Origin: Tubulanus polymorphus
Taxonomy: Eukaryota > Nemertea > Palaeonemertea > Tubulaniformes > Tubulanidae
Direction: 5' to 3'
Length of the DNA: 64,000 nucleotides
NCBI RefSeq assembly: GCF_964204645.1
Contig: NC_134028.1
Span: forward strand, 16,297,263-16,361,262
Made by a program: the position numbers and the translations under genes. Shown piece after piece: positions 45,501 through 57,782 of the stretch (position 1 is the first letter of the stretch; each line of letters starts with the position of its first letter). The notes beneath the pieces are model-generated. The model saw only the letters and a program-made list of their open reading frames with translations, was not told the DNA's origin and ran no database searches.

Positions 45501-46085
45501 TACACATGCCATCAATGGACGCGGAGCCGTATATGACAGCTATGCTATTATAAATTGCTAATCTCATGAAACTTGCATACCCCTTATATCGAACATATTT
45601 TCTAAAACATTTGAATATTGAAATTATATGTTAACACGTTTTTATATAGACCGCTTGTAGCCGCCGATGAAATTCACGCCGGCCCTACTCAGATCGTAGA
45701 TAGCTTCGTCATTCCACTAGCATCCCCATGTCAGGGTCTGACTTTTATATCAGACTTCCAAATCGTGTATACATCCGCCATTTAACCGAATAATCCGATT
45801 TACTTATCATTTCTATTTATGCCTGCCGCTCCTGATATGATCATACATCCTTTACTATTACAATACGTCTTCTTATGATATTCAATGCAATATAACATTT
45901 CGACGTTCAAATAGACGTCATTATATAATCACAGGGAGCCATTCTGCATCTTTATCAATAATATTTTGCCAAATAGCTTGTATGTGTACACATAAACCTG
46001 TGACGTTTTGCACATCGATTTACGGTTGTCGTTTGTAAAATGACGCTGAATGGTTAACATTGTTTAGGTTTCATAATGGTAACGT
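45501..46085. other. Gene-free filler in the CR1-like element
   Basis: No open frame, repeat or transposon end recognised; joins the retroposon tail to the resumption of CR1-like sequence near 46086. Confidence 0.35.
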
Positions 46086-46194
46086 TTTATAAGGCGTCAA
46101 AAAACGGAATGAGGTAAGGTAGAGCTGCTTTTAACAGCCATGTAGGAATGGCATCGAGTTTACAATGCTTAGAAGGAGACTGCATTATAAATTT

Positions 46195-48563
46195 CGGTTC
46201 CTGAACTTCGCTGAAAAAGCTGAATCACTGAAACGCTGAAACGCTGAAATAAAAACGCTGAAATTTCAGGGAATTTCCGAAAAACGCCGAAATTTCAGGG
46301 AATTCCCGAAAAACGCTGAAATCGTGCTAGGTACCAACAATACACGTTTTGAAATATTTTCCGGGCCGGTGTCCGCTGCCGAGTCCTGAACCGTGTTTTA
46401 GTCTCTACCTTCGGTTACAGAGACATGCATGGACAGTATGTGTGGAGTATACTTCTAGAGGCCACTTGTTGGACAAATTAATTCGCTTGAAATCCGGATT
46501 TTTAATGCATACAGGCAGCATAATGAGGAAAACCCATTCACAAACCGTGCAAGCTAACTTAAACACTATGCTCAATATTCCCTGCAAGACGCAAAATATC
46601 TTATTTGAACGTTCATGTATAAAACATGGAGCAACTTTTCTTTTGTCAACATGTTGATGGGCGACGGACTATGTCACTATGGTATTCTCTGAAGGAGGTA
46701 AATTAAATTTGACAGCTAGTTATATAAATGATGCAGCTTTTGGACAAAAGGGATCTAACTAAATTTCTTTTTAATTCACTGTGGAATGGAATGGAATGGA
46801 TTGACGCCAATGGCATGCAGTAGGCCCCTACATATGGGTCATACTGATTAGCGTCAACCAATTAATCTAAATCGGGCTAACCATTCAACAACTGTGAATA
46901 ATTTATTTGCTGTGGCGTGATAATAATTAGTTTTTTTGAAGAAATGACATACCAACTGTTAGAAAAATGTACCGATTCTTATTTTTAGACTACTACTGAA
47001 TCTATAAAAGGAGGAGTCATAGATAAAGTTGATTTGCTTAGCTGGTGACACTTCTTGTCAAGTACATCATCTCAAGTACTGGGTGTTTTGTAAGTTTAAT
47101 TTCAGTATTTATTTACTAAGTGCTGTTCTCTCGGACCTCAGTGCTTTCAAACTAGGCCCACCCCATAGGCTATATAGTCCAGGGTGCATTAGCCACTATT
47201 CTTTTATATCCGACTAAAATGCACCTTTTTCTATTTTTAGATTCAGGCTTAGAATGTGCAAATTTTTTGAGATACTGAGAAATCAGATGGCACCAGTAAA
47301 CTTCAACTGCGAAATTTGCAGCAGGATAGCTAACCGACACAATTTTTAAAAATAAAATGGCTATTCGAATGCTATTTCAATAATAACTTGATTCAACCAG
47401 AGAGAAATAAGTCAATTGCGGATGTACAGTACACCCACTTTTCTTCCCTGTTTCCTGGTACCAAATTTTTAGTCTTAAGCTAAGCGATATTCTAAGGTAT
47501 ACTAGTGGATTTCATTAGAATATGAAGCAATGGAACCAGAATTCTAGCCAGAGTTAAGCGAACTATTGATTCTGATATAATGTAAGAACTGATTTCCTTT
47601 GTATACTCTTGCAGAATGTGTTATGTTTTATTTCAAGCTGTTAAATAATATAGTTAGACAAATGTCCAATTATTGGATCTTTCTTGTTGACTCGTTTAAT
47701 TTTGTGAATTAAGAGTTCCAGTCAACCACAATGTGCAGTGCCTAGCCTTCATCTACACTAAAGCCAAGCCTGTGTATGGGAAAAAAATATCGTTCGACTC
47801 CTATAGGCCAGACACATCAAAGCATGCAATACATTGCAGATAGTAGTCTCCGGCAAGTCGAAAGAGAAAGTAAACCAGGTTTTACCCCGTACCCTACCCG
47901 GGAACAAAGACACTTAAAGATTCCTTCCTCCTTGTAGAAATTGTAGAAATATGGCACCCAATTGTAGCAATGCTAAGTACAGTATACTATGACGGTTGAA
48001 CCTTTATTAACGAATTTCAATGACACCGAAAATAGAATCAAAATAATCATTAGTTCCATGCTAGCACTTAATTTGGGTTATCAGGTTCAGCCTAACTGTA
48101 CTTTCATTCAGCTACAACTTGCATGAGACTTGGCAATGATAAGTTGCAAGAAATCACCAAACATAAGAAAAAATATTGTGAATTAATATTACTGTGATTA
48201 AGAATTTATTCAAATGAAGTGATAACTTCATTGTTAGATCGTACCGGTATATGCACATAAAACTATGGCAAAAAAACACATCTAACAATCTACGCAATCG
48301 ATCAAGTCGATCATGACGACGACCTTAAGGCATGTCTCTGTAACCGAAGGTAGAGCATAAAACACGGTTCAGGACTCGTCAGCGGACACCGGCCCGGAAA
48401 AAATTTCAAAACGTGTATTGTCGGTACCTAGCACGATTTCAGCGTTTTTCGGGAATTCCCTGAAATTTCGGCGTTTTTCGGAAATTCCCTGAAATTTCAG
48501 CGTTTTTATTTCAGCGTTTCAGCTTTTCAGTGTTTCAGCTTTTTCAGCGAAGTTCAGGAACCG
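46195..48563. mobile_element. Non-autonomous TIR transposon, 2.37 kb, 9-bp TSD
   Basis: The inverted ends, about 240 bp each (46195-46435 and 48331-48563), start CGGTTCCTGAAC. They contain short internal repeats (GCTGAAA, TTTCAGGGAATT) and are bordered by exact 9-bp duplications TATAAATTT (46186-46194, 48564-48572). Nine-base duplications with long TIRs fit Mutator-like elements. The interior (46436-48330) has no transposase-like frame. A paralogous empty site (CATAAATTTGGCC) is present near 48779. Confidence 0.8.
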
Positions 48564-48626
48564 TATAAATTTGGCCAGCTCAGCCTCTGTAACCAACTTA
48601 AATTCATCCATGTGAATACCATTGAA

Positions 48627-48840
48627 TATATGCAACTTTATAAGAGTCCGGAAAAACACCGGACTCGAGACATTTGTTAATCATAACAGTGAAAAACGGA
48701 ATGAGGTAAGGTAGAGCTGCTTTTAACAGCCATGTAGGAATGGCATCGAGTTTACAATGCTTAGAAGGAGACTGCATCATAAATTTGGCCAGCTCAGCCT
48801 ATGTAACCAACTTAAATTTATCCATGTGAATACCATTGAA
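48627..48840. repeat. Duplicated segment of the CR1-like element (empty site)
   Basis: This segment repeats, in one piece, sequence that is split elsewhere into 44907-44967, 46090-46194 and 48564-48627. It shows the state before the TIR transposon and the retroposon tail went in. Confidence 0.75.
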
Positions 48841-48845
48841 TTCGG

Positions 48846-50401
48846 GTTCGTTCAAGACTGTAGTGGAAGGACTAGGATAATCAGTTTGTCCCTGATGTTG
48901 GTATATTTTTTTAAAAAATTAGCAAAGTTGTTGGCGAGTACAGTCTTGGAGGAACACGATGGTAAATGAGTAGTACGGTTTAGGAGGTTATCTATAATTT
49001 CAGACAACCTCTTAGGATTGTTATAGTTACTATTAATCTTATCAGCTAAATGCTGTTTTTTAGCTGATAAGATGAGACAATTTACAACATTTCTCTGAGT
49101 AAGGAACATTTCTCTATGAATTGAAAGTTTAGTTGCTCGCCATTGCTTTTCTAATTTACGGCGAAGCTTTTTAGCTATGCGAATGTCATCATTAAACCAA
49201 GGAGCGTGAGGACGAAGTGTAATTGGCTTTGTAACAACAGGGGCATGTTCGTCCAGTGAAGAGGTCAGAGCGGCGTCTAGCTCCAAAGCCATCACGCGGG
49301 GATCGCGAATATTTAACATATCCACTCTACTCTTGAACGACTCACTGAATTCACAGACATTGATATTTCTAAGTTTTCTGTAAGATATAATTTTTGTTAA
49401 AGCACACGGACGTGAGATGTTGACAGTAAAGTTAACTGGAAAATGATTGGAAAGTCCAATATCAGCAGCATTGATAGATCGAACAAATGAATCTTCAGAA
49501 AGGCGGGTGTTCACTAAATCCAATGTATGGCCCTTCCAGTGCGTTGGTACATTGACATGTTGACAGAGGTTGAAGGAATGCAGAAATGATAAAAATCTCT
49601 TGGCAGTTGAATCTTTTCGATCATCCACATGGAAATTTATATCACCAACAACTAATAATTTACTGGAACAAGCAATGGTTTCTTCTAGGAGATTTCCAAA
49701 TTCAGTCAGAAACTGGGAAACAGTAAATCTATTTTTTTTCTGTTTGGAGGTGGGCGATAAATGTTTATCAGACGTATACAGTCTTCTTTAAAAATCAAGT
49801 CTATAGCTATCGCATCGAAACTCTTGGCATTTGGAAGTTTAACCTACTTCGGTTGCAAGGTGGCATCATAGATAATTCCGGCACCGCCGCCCTTTCCATT
49901 ACACCTTGGTGAGTGCATTAAGTTATAACCAGACTGGTTAAAGTTGGCCTTCACAATGCAGTCATTATCGGTCATCCAAGTTTCAGATACAGCAGCAATT
50001 GAGACTGAATGATCAAAAAGATAATCAGATACGGCTAGCGATTTGTTACAGATAGATTGAGCATTGATGACTGCGAGGTTAAGTTTTAAATCAGATTTGT
50101 CCTTGACCATAAGCACATATATTAAGTTTTTCTGATTGACTAAGTTAAAAGTCTGTTCAGGAATTGACGGTCTGTTTGACATTATGACAGGAATAGCACC
50201 ATTGTCAGCTTCACCATAGTAGAAGTAATTCCTTTTGTTGAGTTTTGATCCATCTCTACAACCGTGACTGGTTGATTGTTTGGCATTGCTCGATAGTTCA
50301 TGCAATCTGTCATAAATTGGTTTTGATATTCTGTATGTTGAACTGAGTTCACCAAGTCCTTTAATAACATTCCAAATACTATGCCGTGCTGCCATCTTCA
50401 T
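48846..50401 (-). pseudogene. CR1-like endonuclease region
   Basis: 50401-49844 begins MKMAARHSIWNVIKGL and enters the endonuclease with LNLAVINAQSICNKS, IAAVSETWMTDND and GKGGGAGIIYD. A break near 49800 separates it from 49628-48852, where the second half of the endonuclease (FLSFLHSFNLCQHVNVPTH, HTLDLVNTR, DIGLSNHFPV) is followed by the post-endonuclease helical region (HAPWFNDDIRIAKKLRRKLEK). The central catalytic part (GDxN region near 49640) is partly legible as GDINFHVDDRKD. The gene is a pseudogene. Confidence 0.7.
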
Positions 50402-50589
50402 ACATATAATCCAAATAAATTCTTCAGACTAAAAACACCATTTGTTCAGTAAAACCGCAAAGTTAACAGTTAATAAATGCATGTATAGAATCCTGATGTA
50501 TTCACTGATGTACTGGTATCCAATGTCGTAGTCAAAATAAAATCACAGCTGAATAAAACTACTTTAGTCGGAGAGATACAAAACAGTGC

Positions 50590-51421
50590 AGCCACAACAC
50601 GGCGTGACCTTGTATACAGCGTCGACGACTCTAAAATACTGGATGATGATCTGAAAGAACTATCCATGTGGGCCAAGAAATGGCAGATGTCCTTCCAACC
50701 TGACAAATGTAAAGTTCTTCGCATAGGCAAAAACCATCCAGACTACCTATACTCCATGAACGACAGTGAAGGCAAAACTCACCTTCTCAAAACTTCAACC
50801 CATGAAAAGAACCTCGGAGTTGTCATGGACCCATCACTGTCATTTGATACCCTTATTAAACAAGTCACCACTACAGCAACACGTATGTTGATTATAATTC
50901 GGAGAACCTTCACAGCCTTAGACAAAGACTCCTTTAAGATCCTCTACAAAAGCCTTGTTCGCCTGCACCTTGAATACGCCGCTAGCATCTGGTCACCCTA
51001 CCTCCGGAAACACGTCGATAGCCTAGAACATGTACAACGCCGTGCAACAAAACTGGTCCCAGGTCTTCGTGACAAATCATACGAACAACGCCTCAAGGAC
51101 CTTGAACTCCCATCCTTACATTACCGCCGAGCTCGAGGTGACATGATCCAGAAATATACATATCTGCATGGCCATTACAAAACTGCTAACGTCGAGAGAC
51201 TCTTGCCACTGACCGCAAATCTAACCGACAGACATTCGAGGGGACACCCACTTAAACTTACCAAGCCAAGATGCAAGATAACCATCAGACAAAACAGTTT
51301 CACCCAGAGAGTTATTGAACCCTGGAATAGTCTCCCAAGTCAAGTGGTAATGACTGACACAATGGACTCATTCAAGTCGAGTCTCGACACCACTGGAGGG
51401 ACCGTCTCTACACCCTGTTAA
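50590..51421 (+). pseudogene. Non-LTR RT C-terminal part, 5'-truncated
   Basis: The plus-strand frame starts in mid-domain just after the RT active site: DDLKELSMWAKKWQMSFQP, DKCKVLRIGK, then the thumb (STHEKNLGVVMDPSLSF), LVRLHLEYAASIWSPYL and VQRRATKLVPGL, ending in a C-terminal RHSRGHPLKL and FTQRVIEPWNSLPSQVV, which is the usual end of such ORF2 proteins. It is open for its whole length to TAA at 51419. Upstream of about 50590 the RT palm is absent, so it is a typical 5'-truncated insertion, in the opposite orientation to the neighbouring CR1-like element. Confidence 0.8.
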
Positions 51422-51482
51422 CCGTGCACCCTAAAAAAGTATAGTCTTAATCGGTTTAAAGGCAAAAGCCTACGCAACCGTA

Positions 51483-51485
<3 letters not shown>

Positions 51486-51536
<51 letters not shown>
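51486..51536. repeat. (GAT)n tail of the non-LTR copy
   Basis: About 16 GAT/ATG units directly after the 3' UTR, the simple-repeat tail usual for this retrotransposon type. Confidence 0.85.
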
Positions 51537-51538
<2 letters not shown>

Positions 51539-51767
51539 CAAAAAATTTTAAGTACTTAAGGTAATTTTTTTGTTTATTTGATAAAATAGCTCTGAAAACT
51601 GCGGACGAAAATCTGTGTTTGCGTGTAAGAAACAGGAATTAAACGCTATATGACAATTTTGCGCAAGACGTTGTAGGGCACCGCAACAATGACCGGTGCT
51701 CAGACTTGATGAGGTGGTGTTATCAGTTTGTTTAATTTTTCTATTGCTACTTTTAGATCAATCTTAC

Positions 51768-51971
51768 CGAAATATTTCTTGGACTCGATCAGCAACATTC
51801 GACTGAGGTCCATATTTCATTTCCTCACAAGCAAACCAGAATCGGATGTTTTCTTGACTATATTCCTTTTTTAAGTATGACTCAAATTCATGCCGCCCAG
51901 TAGCATCAGCCAGAAGCTCATTCAAACCAAACATCCATCGTTTTACGCGTCGCTCAGTGGGTGTATCGACC
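51768..51971 (-). CDS. R7-type RGS protein, first half of RGS domain (exon)
   Basis: This is an internal exon of a regulator of G-protein signalling, which accelerates GTP hydrolysis on G-alpha subunits at the inner membrane. Read on the minus strand it begins after an acceptor (TTTTTAG, end at 51972) and stops at a GTAAG donor (51767-51763). The 204-bp exon is one base plus 67 codons plus two bases. The peptide carries the RGS N-terminal half: RRVKRW, then ELLADATGRHEFESYL, ENIRFWFACEEMKYG and RVQEIF. The LKYG-like segment and the wording of the second exon point to the RGS9/RGS11 side of the R7 family. The last two bases (CG) are completed by the A that opens the exon at 4651, restoring Arg. 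No GGL or DEP exon was found upstream in the window. Splice sites and reading frame are seen directly; the family call is from remembered conservation. Confidence 0.85.
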
Positions 51972-53032
51972 CTAAAAAGACAATGATATCCAATTAGGAG
52001 CCATTCTAAAGAATGCCTGTATGCGGGAAAGTTGTACCATCATACTTTTTTCAGGCTTAGTCCAACCGTAAAATGTTGCTGTGGCACGTGAATTGTGACT
52101 GCAACTTGGAACGATGGCGTGTGCCACTGTCTTTTAGTCTATAATAGATAACCATCAATGAATATTTTAGTAAGATTTCTTTTACTTAATAGAGAAGTGA
52201 ATGATTAATAAGAGGCCCACGGTCCTTATACCTTCATGACGCATTAGAAGAGGAATGATCCAGTAATCAAAGTTTTACAGAAGTTTGGTTTTGAAATAGT
52301 TAAAATGGTATAGGCTATGTGGCGATAATGTTCATTTCTGTTAATATATCCTTACATGAAAAAAGCACATTTTCACTGCCCCAAAGATCACACTACATGA
52401 AAAAATTCACAAAGAATTGTAGGCTGCATCGTGCTGAAAAGAAATGCAAGATGGATTGCAACCCTGGCGAATACACTTGACTTCAATTTTCATGAGGGAT
52501 AGATATTTCACCTACCAATATTCTTACACCTAATATCATGAAAATGGATCAATAATTGCAGGCAGTTTGGTGCTTGAAATTCAAGATGGCTACCCTGGCG
52601 GCCATATTTGAAAGCCGATGACCTCCATATACGATAGGCACGGACAGCTTAGCTACCCTGATCCTCAGACCAGATTTCGCGAAAATCCTTCAGGAATTGC
52701 GGGCTGCATCGCAAAAAACAAGAAATTCAAGATGGGCACCTCAATGACTGCCATATTTGATCACCAATGACCTTTTTTACAAAGGGGGTGGACATCTCGC
52801 CAGACCTTATCTTCAAGCTTATTTTCAAAAAGATTCATCGCAAATTACAGGCGAATTACTGTGTCGAATTCAATTCAATTCCATAGGGATTAAGGCCCAT
52901 GCGATAGAAGTCAATTAAGATTCGAATTTTTAAATAACCAGCACATATGCCTACTCAAATCACATGTAATTAAGAAATTCAGTGTTTCTTAGTTTGGTGT
53001 CCCTGTTTGCATCGCGCACGTGGTTTATATTT
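51972..53032. other. Non-coding DNA with interspersed-repeat traces
   Basis: Belongs to the RGS intron upstream of the first exon. AGAGGCCCACGGTCCTT at 52211 matches the repeat at 6149. Between 52430 and 52800 similar phrases recur (GAAATTCAAGATGG, GCCATATTTGA, ATTGCAGGC), showing a diverged tandem or interspersed repeat of about 100-150 bp. No gene seen. Confidence 0.4.
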
Positions 53033-53113
53033 AGGGTTTTCTGTTATTTCACAGAAAACCCTATTGATATCCGCGTGATTATTAGGGTTTTCTGTTATTT
53101 CACAGAAAACCCT
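53033..53113. repeat. Hairpin repeat, two tandem copies
   Basis: AGGGTTTTCTGT, a six-base loop, then ACAGAAAACCCT, present at 53033-53062 and again at 53084-53113, 51 bp apart. Single copies lie at 59594-59623 and 60408-60437. Perfect 12-bp arms. Confidence 0.85.
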
Positions 53114-54072
53114 ATTGATATCCGCGTGATTATTATTATTATTATTTTCTTCCACACTATGTTTACCAAAAGAACATAGGCTTTGTTACCTTACCGCTGT
53201 TTCATATACAATCCATATAATATCGTTCACCTCACTGAGATCTACAAATAGCCCGCGTGTTTTTTCACGAATCATCGTTACAAAAGCGCTGTCGGGCTGT
53301 AAACATCGAAAATTTAGCCCCATTCAATGGGGCGACATGTTTTTCGAGTCGTCATCCCGAAATCAACCCGCAGGCCGACTGTCACTTCGATTATCAATTC
53401 AAGTATAAATGAACTAATTTATTGCCGCAGACTTCACATTCAGTCGCGGTCTTCAAACAGTGATTTTAACAATATCCCATTTTCCTCATCAAATCATATT
53501 ACCGATACACTGGAAATTAACTACTTTAGATTTTAAAAGCACTGTCGAGCCGTAAACATCGACGAATCGACGTGTGTTACTACATCGACGTTCCGGGGAT
53601 GAGCTGCGAGTTTCTCCTCATCATGAGAATCAAATCGAGTACAAATTAATTTATTACTACCAGTGATTTGGCTGCGGGTTTCAAGGAGTTAGTTTAACAA
53701 TACCAATTTTTCTATACCGAATTAACCGTGTATTTACTAAGATAAATCTTTAGTGTACCGGGGAATCGTAGGCCTAAACTAAACAGGCCGAAGAGATATG
53801 GCGGAGAAAAGCTGTTATGTCGACGAGGTATCAAAATAAAAGAATATATTTATTCGGCCGCGGGCTTCAACCATTTATCAATACTCTATATTTCCTACAG
53901 TACATACCGATCATTGTCAAATGCATAAGGTATTTACTGAATACAAGTATATAGCACACTCCTATCCGTATGCTGGACTCACACTTGACATTCGGAGTAA
54001 GCGTTCGCTGTGGTGGAAAGGAGATCGTTCGCTGTGTCGCTTGAAGTGTTTATCGAGTTTTACGCGACCTTA
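53084..54072. repeat. Left copy of a 1-kb duplicated segment
   Basis: Near-identical to 60408-61385 from the hairpin through CATTCAATGGGGCGACATG, CGGCCGCGGGCTTCAACC and GTAAGCG. It then meets a TIR transposon at 54073 and resumes at 55903 with CGACCTTAAGGCTTTAGTATGG. Contains no gene; the 69-codon frame at 53327 is repeat sequence, also present at 60651. Confidence 0.75.
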
Positions 54073-55089
54073 GGGTCTGACTATTTCAGATGGCTGGGAG
54101 TCACCTTCATTTCGGTCAACGAATTATACATTTAGACTTCACCTACGTACCTAAAATGGCGGACGATTCAACTACATCTTCCGATCCGTCTTATTCTTGT
54201 CATGATTGTCATGATTTTATGGAAGTGTCAGCACTCATCAATGAACACGAAATGAAGTCAAGAACTACGTGGTGCGTATGGTGGAAGGACAAGTTATCTG
54301 AATATAGTGGTGGTATGTTTATCTTTTACCGTAATTTTAATGTCTCTCTACCCTCTAGTCTTGTTTTCTGTTCTATCTATCTAGACCTATAGTACAGTAT
54401 AATAACTAATATGCTGATGAGTGTTGTGTTAAGAAAACACTTGTCGTGTTGACATATGGCCTCGCACACAGCATATATACACGAGTACGAATAAGCCTTC
54501 CTGTATGTACTGTTTTTCGATATGATCGTATGCATATAGGCTAATACATGCAGGCGCGCGTCACCGGAATTACAGATATTATTGGGGCAAACCACTTCAA
54601 TTTATTTCAGCGAAATCACATATTCCGACATAAGCAAGGCTATTTTGAATGAAATATGAAGCAAAGATACCAGAAATTCAATCCGAGCTAAATGAATCCG
54701 AGACTGATATGGATCCGACATAGGCGGAGTCTACTGTAGTATTTACTTTCGAAACTCTTCTATCACTGAACTGCTTTTAATGTAGTAAGTATTTTATGTT
54801 CATACAGTCTGAAAGTCCGTCTGGACTTTCTGACTGCATACTTAATACCAAAACATATTTTTGGTGGGTGTGCAACATGCTTTTTTCTCTTTCACTTATT
54901 GCTTTTTGACTTAATGTTTTTGTCTAATACTCCATATAACATGTATATTTTTGATAAAGGTTATTGGGATCATTACACAGCACAAATGTGGTGCCGATTA
55001 GTTCACATAAAAAATATGCTAATTATTTGAATATAGGAACATTTAAAGTTGTGGAAAATTTTTGTCCATTGTAAATGTGTGGACTCATT

Positions 55090-55185
<96 letters not shown>

Positions 55186-55902
55186 TATATAATAATTGGA
55201 GGTAGGTAATTTGATAACATCTATTTTCTGCACACTTCGGCAACAGGTGAGCTAATTTGGCCATTTTGGTTTGCTTTTTAACTTTTTACACATAATAATT
55301 TCTTATATCTTAGTAACCCGATCGTTGTAGAGAAATGTTTGACAATCACCATATTTGTATATCAATGACTTGTAATATTCACCATATTGTACTCATTGTC
55401 ACCTAACATCATCTGCACCGTATGCACTATTAAAATGCTGTAAGGCCGTGTTGTAATCCAATTTTTTTAAGTCAATCAGAACTATGTACATGTTTATTCA
55501 CATTTCAAAATTGTGTAAGTTGATTTATATCAGAACAATGTTTATTCAAATTTAAAAATTTGTGAAATAAAAAAGTTTGTATGGTACATATATGTTTATG
55601 GTTTTAGTTTGTATTTTTCTTCAAGTTGAATGTAATTTGGGAGGACTTTTTAAGGAATTTCCTTTTGGATAGCCGATCTCCTGATTGGAAATAAGTTTCT
55701 ATTGGTCATTAATTTGAATTTCATTCAGACAAAAAATGGGAATTTTGTTTGAACGAATTGCGCTGAAGGACCGAGTTCGTGGAACGATTTACGGGATTCA
55801 AACCCAGTGTATTGGGCTACGTTACATCGTAGGTGAAGTCTAAATGTATAATTCGTTGACCGAAATGAAGGTGACTCCCAGCCATCTGAAATAGTCAGAC
55901 CC
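54073..55902. mobile_element. Non-autonomous TIR transposon, 1.83 kb, 9-bp TSD
   Basis: Perfect 75-bp terminal inverted repeats (54073-54147; 55828-55902) start GGGTCTGACTATTTCAGATG. Flanking duplications GCGACCTTA are at 54064-54072 and 55903-55911. The copy at 61683-61691 shows the single uninterrupted GCGACCTTA, an empty site. The interior holds a (TA)n tract and no transposase frame. Probably Mutator-like from the 9-bp duplication. Confidence 0.88.
55093..55182. repeat. (TA)n microsatellite
   Basis: About 45 uninterrupted TA units inside the 1.83-kb TIR transposon. Confidence 0.92.
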
Positions 55903-56014
55903 GCGACCTTAAGGCTTTAGTATGGTGGCTGATAAGATAAAAAAACACGAATATGCAAATGAGGGCGACATTACGACAAAACGACAAAACTAAAATAACG
56001 CGAGAAAACAATGA

Positions 56015-57782
56015 TTTTGATTTTGTCGCCCGCGACAATTCATTATTTTGGTTTTGTCACACGCGACAATTCAATATTTTGGTTTTATCGCCCGCGACAA
56101 TTCATTATTTTGGTTTTATCCCTTGCGACAATTCATTATTTTGGTTTTGTCGCCCGCGAAAATTCAATATTTTGGTTTTATCGCCCACGACAATTCACTA
56201 CTTTGGTTTTATCGCCAGTGACAATTCATTATTTTGGTTTTGTCGCCCGCGACAATTCTTCTTTTTGGTTTTGTCGCCCGCGACAATTCATTATTTTGGT
56301 TTTATATTTTGTTTTTGTCGCCCGCGACAACTTTTTGTTTGTTTTGTCGACCGCGACAATTCAATATTTTGGTTTTATCGCCCGCGACAATTCAATATTT
56401 TGGTTTTATCGCCCGCGATAATTCATTATTTTGGTTTTGTCGCCCGAGACAATTCATTATTTTGGTTTTATCGCCGGCGACAATTCATTATTACGGTTTT
56501 ATCGCCGGCGACAATTCATTATTTTGGTTTTGTCGCCCGCGACAATTCACCATTTTGGTTTTGTCGCCCGCGACAATTCACCATTTTGGTTTTGTCGCCC
56601 GCGACAATTCATTATTTTGGTTTTATCGCCCGCGACAATTCATTATTTTGGTTTTATCGCCCGCAACAATTCATTATTTTGGTTTTGTCGCCCCGACAAT
56701 TCTTTTTTTGGTTTTGTCGCCCGCGACAATTCATTAGTTTGGTTTTGTCGCCCGCAACAATTCAATATTTTGGTTTTGTCGCCCGCGACAATTCAATATT
56801 TTGGTTTTATCGCCCACGACAATTCATTACTTTGGTTTTATCTCCAGCGACAATTCACCATTTTGGTTTTGTCACCCGCGACAATTCATTATTTTGGTTT
56901 TGTCGCCCCCACAATTCTTTTTTTGGTTTTGTTGCCCGCGAAAATTCAATATTTTGGTTTTATTGCCCACGAAAAATCACTACTTTGGTTTTATCGCCAG
57001 CGACAATTCATTATTTTGGTTTTGTCGACCGCGACAATTCTTCTTTTTGGTTTTGTCGCCCGCGACAATTCATTATTTTGGTTTTGTCGCCTGCGACAAT
57101 TCACCATTTTGGTTTTGTCGCCCGCGACAATTCACCATTTTGGTTTTGTCAACCGCGACAATTCATTACTTTGGTTTTATCGCCCGCGACAATTCAATAT
57201 TTTAATTTAATCGCCCGCGGCAATTCAATATTTTGGTTTTATCGCCCGCGATAATTCATTATTTTGGTTTGTCGCCCGCGACAATTCATTATTTTGGTTT
57301 TGTCACCCGAGACAATTCATCATTTTGGTTTTATCGCCCGCGACAATTCATTATTTTGGTTTTGTCGCCCGCGACAATTCACCATTTTGGTTTTGTCGCC
57401 TGGACAATTCACCATTTTGGTTTTGTCGCCCGCGACAATTCATTATTTTTGTTTTGCTGCCCCCACAATTCTTTTTTTGGTTTTGTCGCCCGCGACAATT
57501 CATTAGTTTGGTTTTGTCGCCCGCGACGATTCAATATTTTGGTTTTATCGCCCACGACAATTCATTACTTTGGTTTTATCTCCAGCGACAATTCATTATT
57601 TTGGTTTTGTCGCCCGCGACAATTCTTCTTTTGGTTTTGACGCCCACGAAAATTCATTATTTTGGTTTTATATTTTGTTTTTGTCGCCCGCGACAATTTT
57701 TTTTTTGGTTTTGTCGCCCGCGACAATTCATTATTTTGGTTTTATCGCCCGCGACAATTCATTATTTTGGTTTTGTCGCCCG
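56015..57782 (+). repeat. 31-bp satellite array, about 57 units
   Basis: The unit contains GACAATTCATTATTTTGG and a TTTT(A/G)TCGCCCGC part, with variants CAATA, CACCA and CATTA in one position and some short deletions. Period is 31 bp, not divisible by three, so each of the three plus-strand frames reads a 31-residue repeat without stops for long distances (433 codons from 55953). This is satellite DNA, not an evident gene. Confidence 0.92.

Larger units (their letters stand above)
44214..50401 (-). mobile_element. CR1-like non-LTR element, disrupted
   Basis: Minus-strand remains of one non-LTR element: an endonuclease-containing 5' part at 48846-50401 and an RT part at 44214-44906. Between them lie a tandem duplication of the linking segment, a 3' fragment of another retroposon (about 44968-46085) and a 2.37-kb TIR transposon (46195-48563). 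The 3' end beyond RT is missing. Confidence 0.7.

Noticed and set aside
46349-46657. A 102-codon plus-strand frame
   Set aside because: It starts within the terminal inverted repeat of the 2.37-kb transposon and shows no transposase motif.
48627-48840. Target duplication of a large element between 44907 and 48840
   Set aside because: The repeated stretch is over 200 bp and internal to the CR1-like element, so it is a segment duplication, not a target-site duplication.
54090-54392. A 100-codon plus-strand frame starting in the 54073 TIR
   Set aside because: The start lies in the inverted repeat, the mirrored end has the reverse, and no family motif is seen; probably chance.
55953-57254. A 433-codon plus-strand frame
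   Set aside because: It is the 31-bp satellite read through; the other two frames give the same peptide repeat, so it is not evidence for a protein gene.
56015-57782. Possible CRISPR array, because of regular ~31-bp units
   Set aside because: There are no unique spacers between repeats; units are head-to-tail satellite copies in a eukaryotic setting.
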